Below, piece after piece: positions 8,938-20,688 of a stretch of DNA of 64,000 nt (within the stretch, counting starts at the first letter, position 1; every line of letters starts with the position of its first letter). Under the pieces are notes generated by a model. That model was given only the letters and a program-made list of their open reading frames with translations, was not told the origin of the DNA and made no database searches. Source of the stretch: Monomorium pharaonis. Lineage: Eukaryota > Arthropoda > Insecta > Hymenoptera > Formicidae. The position numbers were made by a program, and so were the translations under genes. The stretch spans positions 18,398,358-18,462,357 of the forward strand of contig NC_050475.1 in assembly GCF_013373865.1 (NCBI RefSeq), written 5' to 3'.

Positions 8938-11900
8938 CTGCAAAAACCAATCAACTCCGTTGAATGGCAAGTAAGGGCGGGAGGGGACGCAAACGCGATA
9001 CGAGGAGGAGTCCTTTGTACGGTACGAAGCGACAATGTGCACGGTCCGTCTAATGACAAACGTTTCTCTCGCGTCTTAGCGAAACTATCCTCGCCGGGTC
9101 ATCAAGCGAGGTCGCGAAGAATACCCTGAGTATGAGTCAGCCGGAAAAAAATTGCGAACGCGACTCCGATGTGTGCGCGTGTGTGTATGCAGCACACAAC
9201 CCTCACCCTCGCACGAGAAGAAATTAGATGCGCGAGGCTGACCAAGTGCCTTCGATAATTATCGATCGGCAGAGTCCCGCGGGAGAGGTGTACTTTCTCC
9301 GGCGATGGGGCGATAAAAATGCGCCTCGTCAAATAGGTATCGTGTGCACATTGCCGCGCGTGTCGTATTATCTCGAGAAATACACATACACACGGAGACG
9401 GCGGCGCGTTGCCGCGTGCACGCATTCATTACGATTGACTAAGCGAAAAACCACCGACCGGGAAGGAAAAATTGCTGCGAGATCGCGGTTTTCCGATATT
9501 CCGCTCTGTAATTTCGCCGGCTGTATGCCATTTCGCTAAACCGTATCATAATCTGAGAAATTTGTAATAATAAGCCCGCGTATAAATGTCGCTTCGTTTT
9601 ATATTAAACCGGTTTCGCTTGAAACCTTTTCACCGTTGAAACGTGCGGCTCCCCTTCCTTTTTTTTTTTTAAATATATTAATAAACAGGTTAAACTTAGT
9701 TTCTCAAACGTGGGAGAGAGGACCATCGCGCAAAACGTGACATTTACAAAAGTTCGCGTTACGTCAGTCGCGAGCTTTTACGCGCTGTACGCAACAGCGG
9801 AGCGCGGTTTGTGCACGCGTCAGCGCGCGGCGTGGAAAATTGCGGAGAGACGTAAATAACCGGAGGTAAAAGGGTATCAGAGAAAACGTATATATACATA
9901 TGCAATTTGTATACACTGATATATATATCTATGTAGATATGTATATATACAAGTAGATGCGCAATTCAAAGATCAGGCAACCTGTGCTGAAAATAGGACG
10001 GATAGTAAGATAGAAAATAGACGTACAGATAGACAAGTAGAAAGATAGAGAGAAGTAAAGAAGGTATAGAGTTAGTTCGATCCCATCCATAATCGATACA
10101 AAATGCATGTCAAGAAGTCAGAGCGCGTAATCAAGATGTATGTTATGTACGCAAGTACGTTATCCAATATTCAAGATCAAGGCACAAACAGCTATGAGGA
10201 CCGAGACACAGTGAAGTGTAGGAGTCGGTAAGATTATAATAATGATAACGATTCGAAATTCGTAATTTCTTATTTTAATTATTATGCCGTCTCCCATATC
10301 TCATTGTGTCTCGACGCTAAAATGTAACAAGATACGTATATAATGCTAAAACATAGAAAGAGAAATCGTTGATCACATATGAGAAGAGATGAATCGAAAG
10401 CTGTTGATTTGGGAATTCATTTCGAGAAATCTCCAAACTGTGAAAAGCGCGAGTTTTTATATTTGTTAAAATTCACGTGTTTCTGTCTTCTGTTTCTATT
10501 CTATTCTAGTTACTCATATTTTACGCTGGAAAAAAAATATTTAACTCCTTCAGCAAAAGTGCTCAGTTGATGCATTTTTTAAACAGCAATCAAATATTTT
10601 ATTTTATAACAAAAAATTTGGTTGCGAAAATATATGTAAATACAAAAATATTTGTTTCTAATTAATTATTTTACGATTTTGTTCGATGCATTTTAACCAA
10701 ATGTTTTGTCGTTACAACAAAATATTTTTCTCGGTGTATCAAAGCGCAAATTAAAAATTTACAAAATAACTTCCTTATTACATGAATGTAAGGATTGAAG
10801 CTAATTATCTACGTATCTAATTATCTACACTTTAATTACATCACGAAGTCAGCGCGACGGTAAAGTAAAAGAGAACCAGGAATACATTGAAACCCCTGGA
10901 AAGCAATCCCCGAGTTCGGCGGTCGGCGTAGTCGAGTTTCGCGGGAATGAATTCGGATTGATTTCGATTCATCCATCTTTGACAGGGTTGTTCCGGGGGG
11001 TGACTACGGCAAGTGGTGCCGCGACAACGTCGGTATTCGGAGTTAATGGCCAGTCAACGTCCGGTTAAAACGTGCTCGAACGGTCGATACAGGGCGACGA
11101 AATGAGATTAACAGCTTCCGCGTACGTGTGTACACGTGCGTGCGCCCGTATTAGTTACACGGTCTCTTAATTGCCGACGACTTGAACACCGACGTGTGCG
11201 CGAGAAGTCGCCGTTGTCGCGCCCGTTGCAATCGCTGCGATTGCTCGCAGCTGCAGCCCCCGCGCCGTAACTGACAGTTTATAAATGTCACCGCACGATC
11301 GACGTCCTGCGTAAGACTTCGGAGAAGTCGCTCGTGTACGACACTGTCTTACTCGGAAAATCGGCCGAGCGCCAGCGATTAAACATTGACTCGAATGGAT
11401 CTCGCATGCTGCGTCCCTCGCCGCGTCTCGCACGAGCGAAACGACGAGAGATGAAGCACGCAACAACCCCTTCGGAGACTTTCGGTGTCTTTCGATAGTC
11501 GTCCCGCGATAAAGCACGCGGGAGCAATTTCGATAAAAGAGTTGAACGTATTGATGAGGATAAAGAAAAATGAAAACGAAAGATTTGGAACAAAGGTAAG
11601 ATCGAGCGCCGCGAAACGAAAGGCAAGATTGCGGTATTTGATCCTGCATCTATTCCAAGTCTTCAAACACTGACACACACATCATAGAGCACCTTTTTTT
11701 TAGTAACACACGATGAGGTCACGCAAAAACTGATTCACGAGCAAATGAATTAGCAATTGGTTGCATTCATTCACTGTTAATTCGCTAAGAATAAGTATCA
11801 TATGCCCATAACAAGAATACCATATCGCAAGAAATATTATGATTCATAAAAATGCTGATAGAAAATAATTCAGAGAACAAAAGAGAAAGAGAGAGAGAGA

Positions 11901-12364
11901 GAGAAAGAGAGGAAAGTGATGTTATGGAGAAGGAAACAGAATAAACGGCGCACGGAGAAAAATTATCGTGAATTTTGATTGGTATGTTTCAACTACAACT
12001 ACAAATTGTGCTAATCGTAAATTTCATTGACTAATTTTCAAATTAACGGTAAGCTTTCTTCGTGCGTGCAGAATCGACATAAATAATGCGCTAAGAAGGA
12101 CACAGACCTAAGTTACAAAATGCAAGTATCCGGTGACTAAAAAAAAAAAAAAAAAGAAAAAAACGGAGAATTTTACGATGAGTAATTTGCTCTAACTTGT
12201 AATGCAATACTATTCAAGATACTGCTAATGTCATTCGAATGGAGGCAAAATAGCAGTGCCCGCCGGAACACTACTGTGTTAAGTCGATTCATCAGGCGTG
12301 TGCGGCTTAGGTCTATATCGTCCTCGGCAATGTGAAATAAAGCTAAATTAAACGTCACTGTTAC
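8938..12364 (-). other. intron 12
   Basis: 3.4 kb. It has CpG-dense patches (9060-9540 and 10850-11500), an AT-rich alternating stretch (9890-9960), degenerate purine-rich GATA-type repeats (10000-10075), a foldback repeat (about 10522-10738), a short GA microsatellite (11885-11912) and a poly(A) run (12139-12160). Several frames of 60-160 codons overlap on both strands at 11167-11690. None shows a domain, and they mirror one another as CpG-rich intron often does. Confidence 0.75.
10522..10738. mobile_element. AT-rich foldback (MITE-like) repeat
   Basis: The left end (tacgctggaaaaaaaatatt, 10522-10541) and the reverse complement of the right end (tacaccgagaaaaatatttt) match imperfectly. Inner segments also pair: caaatatttt against aaaatatttg. 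About 217 bp, non-coding, starting with TA as mariner-type MITEs do. The mismatches and lack of a confirmed target duplication keep this tentative. Confidence 0.4.
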
Positions 12365-12481
12365 GAGGACAATTGATCTCGTCGGAGCCGTCCAAGCAAT
12401 GCGGCCGGCCATCGCAACGTCTCTTAATGTCGAGGCACAATCCATCGTTGCATCGAAACCACCCAGCCGGACATTCGGTTA
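12365..12481 (-). CDS. trol: perlecan exon 12: LDLa repeat 12
   Basis: 117-nt, phase 1-1: TECPAGWFRC-NDGLC-LDIKRRC-DGRPHC-LDGSDEINCP. Six cysteines and a complete DGSDE. His replaces the acidic residue usual before the fifth cysteine. Acceptor is taattattgtag (12483-12482) and donor GTAACA (12364), weaker than its neighbours. Confidence 0.93.
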
Positions 12482-13931
12482 CTACAATAATTACCAAGTT
12501 CCATGTCGAGTATTATCGTGCATGCTACCCATACGGGGGAAGGGCGTGGGGAGGGAGAGAGAAAAAAATGGCCTTACCACCGCGGGATCCCCGTATGTGC
12601 TCAAGATAATCGAATAATGAGTATAAGACTAGAGTGACATGTGTGCTGTGCCACCGCACGTGATAATAATTTATTTATTATTAACACTTGAGTAATCGTG
12701 GCGGCGTACATGAAAAGTTTCTTCTTTTCTTTTACTTGACGCACAAGAAGGAAAACACTTATATTTTAACAAATATTGACTTTACAATATACAATTATTC
12801 AGATATCCTTTCTTCAGAGGAAAACCTCGCGTGGAAAATTAAAGATTGTATACCTCTTAATTGTCATCATTAAATATTGTTTAAATTAATTTGCTCCTTC
12901 GAAGATTTCTTTCGCTATTCATAAAATAAATAATGAATAATGATAAACAGTCTCTACAATAAAGTCTGTACGATTACTTAAGTGTTAAGCAAACGTGGGG
13001 GATGCTCGCGTGAATTACTACGCGTTTCACAACATACGCAATAGACGCTGCTTGCCACCCTTGTTAGTCGTATATTACTGTACTTTGCTGAGTATACCAG
13101 CCACACTCTGCTCTAATAAGTTTCTAAGGCAAAGTATACAGTAGAACGATCAATCCTCATGTGAACCCATCGGGACATTCACTCTTCTTACGTCCAATTA
13201 ATATCATGATCTACTTACGGGAGCTTTTTTTTTTTTCATGCGCTTCCGAATTTTCATACCAGTTATATGCCCGGAGAGACACGTGCGCCAACACTTACAA
13301 CGTAGACAAAATGCAACGTGCGACATTACGCTGATCATGCAAACACATGCGAGACTCCCTTCGCAAAGAAAGAATGCGATGTCAAATGCGATAAAGAGTC
13401 ATTCCACACGAAGGACGTTACATAGTCCGTTTCAATGTAGGATTGTGAGAATTTGACGATACCAATGACAAACACATTTAATTTTGTTCCTGGTTCGAAG
13501 GAATCAAGACTCGTGATTAGAATGGGTGATTAGAACAATGCAATTATTGCATAACGAACGGAAACAGTTAATGCATACACAAATTAGAAAAAAAGTAATA
13601 AAGTTATGAAGTAATCGTTCCATTACTGCGAAGGCATTAATAAAGAAGGAAATCATTACATCATTAGATAAATGCAAATTTGGATTTCCCAGCATGCTGC
13701 ATATTAATGTCTGATTAACATCTGATTAAGTAAAAATCATTCAAATCGAAGTATAATCATTCGAAGATTTCAACAAGTTGTGAATAAATGGGGACTTGCA
13801 GTATTCTTCTTGTAAGCGGAGATCTGTAAATTTGTAAAAATTTTACAGCGTGCAACTGACCAACGAGCAAGAACAGTGAGAAGGCCATTTTTGTGAACGA
13901 TTTTGCCGGGCGAAAGCTATCATATAATTAC
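12482..13931 (-). other. intron 11
   Basis: 1.45 kb, AT-rich. It contains a frame-preserving exon-like segment (12578-12628), described in the findings, and otherwise nothing recognised. Confidence 0.75.
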
Positions 13932-14042
13932 CACATCGATCCTCATCGGATCCGTCGCTGCACTGCATTATCCCATCGCACCTTTGGTTTTCTGGCAAGC
14001 ATTCGCCACTGGCGCACTTCCATTCGGCAGGTGTGCACACCC
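13932..14042 (-). CDS. trol: perlecan exon 11: LDLa repeat 11
   Basis: 111-nt, phase 1-1: VCTPAEWKC-ASGEC-LPENQRC-DGIMQC-SDGSDEDRC. A Trp takes the aromatic core position. The residue before the fifth cysteine is Gln instead of Asp/Glu. The acceptor (tgtgtcataaag) is poor in pyrimidines, while the donor is GTAATT (13931). The start is set by the phase needed after exon 10. Confidence 0.92.
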
Positions 14043-14925
14043 CTTTATGACACAGACATGTCGAAAGCTTTTGCAAAAAGCATTGGGGTTTGGGGAATAG
14101 TAAGGAATCATCAACAGTGTCACCAAATGTTATTGTAATTATTGCTTGTCACTTAAGCACATGCCATTGTATAAAATAGACAAAATTTTTGGCGGTCAGA
14201 GAGGGAGGGAAGCAAAAAAATTTTAATTTAAAATAATTTTTAAAAAATTGAAAAAATATTTAAAATATTTAAAATTAATAATACGAAAAAAATTATTAGA
14301 AACTTTAAAAATATATAAGTCTTTGACGTGAAATTATTAAAATATGCAACAATTTATAAGTCTTTGTTGTGTCGATTATAAGTACATAATTAATTTGAAT
14401 AATACCACTCAATATTTGTGAAAATATTAAACTATTCGTAATAAACTTTAGAATTGAATTGATGGCAAACATTATCGATACATAAGTACCGATTTTTAAA
14501 CGTTGCATTTAATAAGAATATATTGCTAAAATTGCTATGCGAAAAATACTTACAATTAGTTAAATTTATCTTATGTATTTCTCAATATATATATTTTTTA
14601 TATTTGCTGACATAAAAAATAATTATTAAACGGAACGTTCTTTTATTAATGAAAAAGAATAAAATTTATTCAAATCATTTATCGAAAGGTTATATTATCG
14701 AGTCATTATAAAAAAAGTTATTAAAATGAAGTTAGATGTTTTATATAAGAATTTTCGAATATACCAAAAAGAGAGGAGTTTTCTGAGACTTGTAGCATCA
14801 GGAGCCGTTCGTCATCGTTAATACGAATACGCGGAGAGTGTAAATCAGGAAACATTTGTCATCGTTAATACGAGTATGCGGAAAGGAAGAGGATGGATTG
14901 TGAGAACGGATGGTGAAGCCCTTAC
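14043..14925 (-). other. intron 10, extremely AT-rich with a short direct repeat
   Basis: 883 bp. 14205-14760 is almost entirely A and T, with many self-complementary runs. Beside exon 10 a ~25-bp segment (gtcatcgttaatacga..) occurs twice, at about 14811-14835 and 14858-14882, 47 bp apart, a local duplication. No gene seen. Confidence 0.8.
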
Positions 14926-15075
14926 CACAGCCTCGCTCGTCGCTGCCGTCAAGGCAGTCGAAGATATTGTCGCATTTACGTCGCAGGAGAACGCAACCAC
15001 CGTCATCGCAGCGCATCTCCTTCCTCGGATCGCATTCCCTCCTGCGTTCGGGTGTCCAGCGTGGATTGAACGGGT
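14926..15075 (-). CDS. trol: perlecan exon 10: LDLa repeat 10
   Basis: 150-nt, phase 1-1. A short basic linker (FNPRWTPERRRE) leads into CDPRKEMRC-DDGGC-VLLRRKC-DNIFDC-LDGSDERGC. The first loop has one residue more than usual (DPRKEMR). The repeat is unusually rich in Arg/Lys, in contrast to the acidic linkers elsewhere. Acceptor is tgtacgctcag (15077-15076) and donor GTAAGG (14925). Confidence 0.94.
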
Positions 15076-16601
15076 CTGAGCGTACATACACACAACGGGC
15101 ACATTCGAGGGAGATTCGCGGCAAAGAGAGGGGAGGCAGCCATACAACCGGAAATAAAATTTGAAGCTAGCACTCGCGGCGAGCACGTAATGCACTTACT
15201 TTCTACCATACAAATGCAATCATAATGCAACTGAGAGTGATGATGCAACGAGGAAAAATTAAAGGAGGAGGATACCAATCCGCAAGCAGAATCACGCAAA
15301 CGTGAACGGCATCCCCCGTGTAGGAATGCCCCGATCGAGACCCCCAAATTTTTCTTACCCTTGGCCTTCTACTGCCCTTTCGACGATACTAGCAAGCTGT
15401 CGGCCGGTAGTACACTAAAGCTCGCAGATGAAGAAACACTCGTGGGCACGATTAGGAGCATTCCTCGTCAAGCACCGTTATCTGCGTATGTAACCCAGGC
15501 ATACAGGTGTTTCGTGCGCAATGCAGCTACTCGTATATCAATGCGCATATACGTATGGCGTATATATATATCTGCAGGCTACCTTATAACGCGGCGATTC
15601 GCGGCGCGGACGGGCGAGAGTACCGCGTCGTACGATCATCCCGTGAATCTTCCGTATATTCGCGGGGATTCGCGGGGTAATACGTTTCCGGCGTATGCCC
15701 TCGACCCTTCCGCGCTCGGATGGTACCATAAAATAGAGCCGTTGTCGAGAACTCGGTTTGTTGAAGAACCGGGAGAAGGAAAAAAAGCAGAGGGGAAAAA
15801 AAGAGGGGAGAAAAAAAAGAAGAGAAATACTTCTACATCTTCAATAAGTTGCCGCGATAAAGTTTAGCAGTCGCGTCTCGTAGGTATAAATTCTCCCGGT
15901 CCGGTAGAACGAGCATGTTACAATGGGGGTCTTTGGAGTAAGCAACAAGGCGAGGAATCGCTTTCTCGACCACGGTCGTAACGATTGATCGTGAGAAATG
16001 CACAATGAAATACAACCGTCGTCGAGTGTGTGCCCGCCGGCCGAGCAGGTAGATCCACTTGTCCCGCGTAAATAAGAGTTCCTTAAGAGGATTCGACTGA
16101 AACCAAACATTACGGACCTCGGAGCGAAGAAGGCGGCCAACTAACTTGCAGCACACCGCCGCCCGAAGCCCGACCGATATCTTTCAAATCTCCCCCATTT
16201 TTACTCTTTAACTTCTCTCGCGGCTACGAGTAAGGCTGCACGGAATACGGGCATGTATAAACGGCTGAAGCCAATCGCGTTTATGGGAGGAGAACGTTTA
16301 AATACTTGGTTTATGAATAGAAAACTGCCATAATCGGTGGCTACAATCAACTTTTTCTTCTTTTAGACATATCGATTTTAATGCTTTTTATATCCCGACA
16401 AAAATTAAACTCACCGTTTCGTTGCTTTTACAAAATTTTCGACGCGACACGAGACAATCGAAAATTTCAATTATAAGAGACACCGAAAGAGGTGGAACAC
16501 GAATCGAAGTGGCAGCAGCGGAACACACCAGACGAGGTTGCACGTATATGTACTAATGAATGTATGAACGAAGCGATGGACACACTGAAAAAGGAGCGTA
16601 C
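15076..16601 (-). other. intron 9
   Basis: 1.5 kb with a CpG-rich middle (15560-15760). Open frames of up to 168 codons on the plus strand (15361-15867) are low-complexity (Lys/Glu from a purine tract at 15775-15835) and have no recognisable domain. I treat the whole as intron. Confidence 0.7.
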
Positions 16602-16760
16602 TGGTGGTAGGCGAAGTGGTGTGTGTAGTGTCGTTAGCGGACGGAGCGCAGTCCTCGTCGCTATAATCTGGACAATCCGGATGGCCGTCGCATCTGTAGA
16701 TGTCCTCGATGCACTTGTTCCCGGTGGCGCATTTGAACTGGTTAGGCGTGCATTCCCGCT
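16602..16760 (-). CDS. trol: perlecan exon 9: LDLa repeat 9 with Thr-rich tail
   Basis: 159-nt, phase 1-1: ECTPNQFKC-ATGNKC-IEDIYRC-DGHPDC-PDYSDEDC, then a Ser/Thr/Pro tail (APSANDTTHTTSPTT) that is probably O-glycosylated and flexible. Acceptor is caaaatacag (16762-16761). I placed the donor at GTACGC (16601-16596) because it gives phase 1 in the Thr-rich tail. Reading on would continue into intron sequence. Confidence 0.88.
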
Positions 16761-18809
16761 CTGTATTTTGTTTTGTTCAGCGGACATATGCGCAAAGAAC
16801 ACACACATTTTTACACATATATATGTATATATACAATCACTCTGTGTATACGTATACATATACTATATATATATATATATCGGAAGCGGAAAGCGCGCCG
16901 CACACGCGTACTCTCGGAGCGGAACGAAGCTTCGACGACGCGCGACTCGGTCGAGCTTTCCTTTATACTTAATTGATAGCGTCTGTTGTCACATCACGAA
17001 AAGCGAAAAAGCTGCTTCTGGGGTAGACAAGAAAGAGAGAGAGAGAGAGTGTGTGTGTCATTTAGCGGTTATTACTACTTACGGGATGGATGAGGGAGAA
17101 TTGGAAATTATTTTTCAGTCCGTTTATAGAGCACGAGTTCTATGCCGTCTTCTATGTCGATAAAACGCTCGTGAAAAATAACCCGCCTATTGGTTAATGC
17201 GAATTACGAGGTCGCGTGCAGTGTGCGAAAAATGTGTCGTGACGATAAGCGTAGCCTGCCTCCGCGATCGACTATAGTTTTGCGGGAGGATACACGATTA
17301 TTAACTCCCCGTAAATGTGTATAATGGTTCGCTATTATGAGGTCGTTTGTCAGCCGACGGACGATTCCGGTATTTAGAGTCAAACTTCGCGGAAAGAATC
17401 GCGGTTTCCATGCATATTCGATGCGTAACACTTGCGCGTTTTCGCAGCGAATTTCGGTAGAGAACGCGGTTCAAGTATAAACAAAAAATCAATTGAGCGA
17501 ATTAAACTTTATACGTTAAAATATTAAATTAAACTGTTACATTTAACGTATGTATTGTATATTGTTGTATGTATGTATTGTAATAATTCAATTATCCTGT
17601 AATAATATTGATTGTTACTTCATAAATTAATCGTACGATACTGTATTAAAAAGTTACGTTTGTTGTATATAAATTATATTCAAAATATTTGGCATTGTTT
17701 AATTTAATTATATTTTTATTACGGAAGAAATCCGGAGGGGTAGTTGGGAATGCGCTAAGAATAGTGATAAAGTTATTTACACAACTATATGAATAGTATC
17801 AATGTATGTGCTGAAACTTTAAACGCAGATTTCGCCCACAAGTTTTTCTTTAGCATTTATTCCATTACTTTTATTTCCAATTAAATTACAAATAATATAC
17901 TTGCTAAAATAAAACGTACGATAATAATATATTTTTATTTAGAAATTTTATATGCGCATAAAAAGAATAATGTATTATTGGAACATGTTTACCGCTCGAA
18001 TGTTCGAAATCTGCGATTAAAATTGTTGGCTCTGGTCACGTTAGCGCTGGAATCGAATTTAAGCTCTGTAATTAGCGTCTAACCAACGCGCAACAAATCC
18101 GTGATTAGATCCAACAAGGTAAAATCATTAAGCGGTTGGTCCAAAGCGTCGTGTCGGGTGCAAGCTAAGCAAGGTTTCGAAAAAAAAAATAACATGGGAA
18201 AAGAGAGAAAGAATTAGGGGCGAATCACAACTTTCATATTCTCGCTGTCGAATAAGAGCATCTTTTTAATCGTCAATAAATAATTAATATTAAATCGATC
18301 TCGATATAGTGTAATTACGGAATAATCAGATATTTTGAAGTCTCTCAAGGCACTTATCATCATTAAGAATTCATCATTTAAAATAACTCTATATATACAT
18401 TAACAGAACTACCATTATTAATAAAATTGATTATTCGTTACATTTCAACGATGTTTCACGGAACATTTTATTCAAACCGCCTATCGAGTCGAATACCATA
18501 ACAGTGCGAATAAATAATTCGCACCAATTATTCGAAATCAATTTCTGCGCGTTTGTAGTTAAAATTCCATCGCGCCACTTGTTATTGTTCGTGTAACGAT
18601 ACCGATAAAACGCAACAAAAATATTATGTTTCACTTCCAAAACTTTTTTTTTTAAAGCTCGAGTTGCATTAAACGTCAAAATAACATTGATTGATATTAC
18701 GCCGGCAAGTCATCCATGCATGCATATCCCTCCTCTTTTTCGTTTGCTTTCTCTCTTTTTTTTTCTCTTTCGATACCAAGTAGCGTGAAAGGTATACATG
18801 GTTATGTAC
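16761..18809 (-). other. intron 8
   Basis: 2.05 kb. It has short AT (16860-16880), GA and GT (17032-17058) microsatellites. The rest is AT-rich, especially 17500-18000 and 18240-18430. Plus-strand frames at 16492-17163 are antisense to exon 9 plus microsatellite and are not considered genes. Confidence 0.75.
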
Positions 18810-18926
18810 CGCAATAAAGCTCGTCTTCTGCCCTGGGGCAGTCGTCGACTCCGTCACAGACCAAGCTCTTCAGTACGCAAGAGCCATCCCCGCAGGTGAA
18901 GTCCGTGGAAGGGCACGGGGCCAAAC
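18810..18926 (-). CDS. trol: perlecan exon 8: LDLa repeat 8
   Basis: 117-nt, phase 1-1: LAPCPSTDFTC-GDGSC-VLKSLVC-DGVDDC-PRAEDELYC. The usual SDE is replaced by EDE (PRAEDEL). The same P-x-x-EDEL pattern occurs in LDLa 14 (PHDEDEL), which links these two repeats by descent. Acceptor is ggcggtctgtag and donor GTACAT (18809). Confidence 0.92.
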
Positions 18927-20688
18927 CTACAGACCGCCATCGGCAAAAAACAAAGATCCACCTGATCAACGCTCGTGTCTCGCATTCTGCCGTTCAGTCG
19001 CCGCGATTTCAACGGACTTTCGTGTTAAAGTTTGGAAATCAGGAATAATTCGAGTTAACATTAATTTATGACGATCTACATTGCGATATTAGAATAAGTA
19101 AATATAAAGAGTAATTTAATTTTTTTAAGTAAATTTAAATAACAAATAACGTTATATTAAAATTCTACAATTACTGATGTACTTTAGAAATGGATTTAAT
19201 TTTAATTTTGTAGCAGAACATTTTGCGACAATAAAAAAGTATCTTTAACTGGCGATTGAGAGACAGACGAGCTCGAGGTTGTAGTACAAGCTATGAATGT
19301 AGAGAACATTTAAAGCAGTTTTAGGCGTGGTAGAGGACTCGTAAATCTGTACACATGAAAAGCATCTTTGATAAAACGCGTGGTTCTGTAATCAAGAGAT
19401 CTTATTATATCTTAAAGCTCTTGGTCTAACACTTAAAGCGTCGTGAAGAAGCCTTTTAAAGGTGGTTAGAATTATTTCAATTACGAGAGAAGTCAGGAAT
19501 ACGAGACAATACAAAATTATCATACACTTGGGTCATAAAGTCAAACATTTCGTTCCGTAAACCACACATTATATTAATCTTTTGCGCGCGGCGTCTAAAG
19601 TTTCTGTGTATCTCATATTCCTTTATCTTCCCCTCTTCTCCAACTCGTAAACTATGTATGTACAGTGTTTTACGTGTGTCGTGTGGATTGCATATCGTTA
19701 CCGGAAGTGATCCTCGACAGATGCCATTGAAATGCTTCTTTTTATGACAGAGAAATGAATTTATATTCTGCATTCTAGTAGGAAAAAAAAAAGAGAATGA
19801 GTAGTGCGTGACATGACGATGATGTCAATGGATGGAATGAATGAAACGGGTTGTTTCTCCCACAGACGAGAAAAGAGGATTCGCGTTTTACCGTAGCGAC
19901 CACATAAAAATACCGGCTGACTATGCCCGCGGTATGACTAACGCAGTTATTGACGCATCGATACTAATTCCCGTAATCGCCGGTTGCAAATCCTCTTTCA
20001 GGCTGCGCGAGGAGGCTTTAACGAGTCTAGCGAGAAGTAGATAAGATAATTGTTTAAGAAGAGATAAGATAATCGTCTTCGGTTAGTGCACTTTAAGGAT
20101 CACCGTCCGACTGTTGGTCTTGTCTTCGACCGTTACTTTCTCGCGGCGAGAGGCAGTATTTTTACAGCGAAGGCTGGACGGCACAAAGTGTAAACGTGCA
20201 CTTTTACATTGAACGTAAAGTTATTGCGGTTTTCCGCGATTCGTTTGTTAAACACGTTTGTTCCCCCAAAAGCGTAACACATAATAGACCACGTGGTCTT
20301 CTAATACACAGTCGTGAGACCGCTTCAGAAGTGCGGAAGCGAGCGGTCTTCTATAGTCCTCAGATAAGAACAGATCTTACACGTAAAGAAGTGTCTACAG
20401 CCGGAAATAATGTTTCAAAGTTTTCTTTTCTCATGCCGCGATATAGATTTCGGCAGTTTTCCCAAGGACGTCCACATATTAGCCAATTTTTAACATCTTC
20501 AAAGCCACTTCCTGTACAGCGAGGATGACAGATCGTGTCCCCGAAATGACGTCACACCTGCTCGTTGAGATACACGTGACGTTCTCGTTCCGTTTTCGAG
20601 GCGGCTAAACTTTTTACAGCGTAGGTGAGAAGAGCGAAACGAGACGCGCCAATTCTCGTAGGCTATTGTTTTCAATTGTAGGGAATAC
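18927..20688 (-). other. intron 7
   Basis: 1.76 kb directly downstream of the giant exon, mixed composition. No LDLa signature, repeat element or RNA fold was recognised. Confidence 0.75.

Noticed and set aside
11951..12077. Possible MITE with ends cgcacggagaaaaat and cttcgtgcgtgc
   Set aside because: The inverted match is short and gapped, and no internal pairing was found.
15361..15867. 168-codon open frame on the plus strand
   Set aside because: Ends in a Lys/Glu/Gly purine tract, has no domain or signal peptide, and lies in a CpG-rich intron segment where chance frames are long.
16492..17163. 223-codon open frame on the plus strand
   Set aside because: Antisense to LDLa 9 and then AT/GA microsatellite. 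The protein is a run of Tyr/Ile and Arg/Glu from simple repeats.
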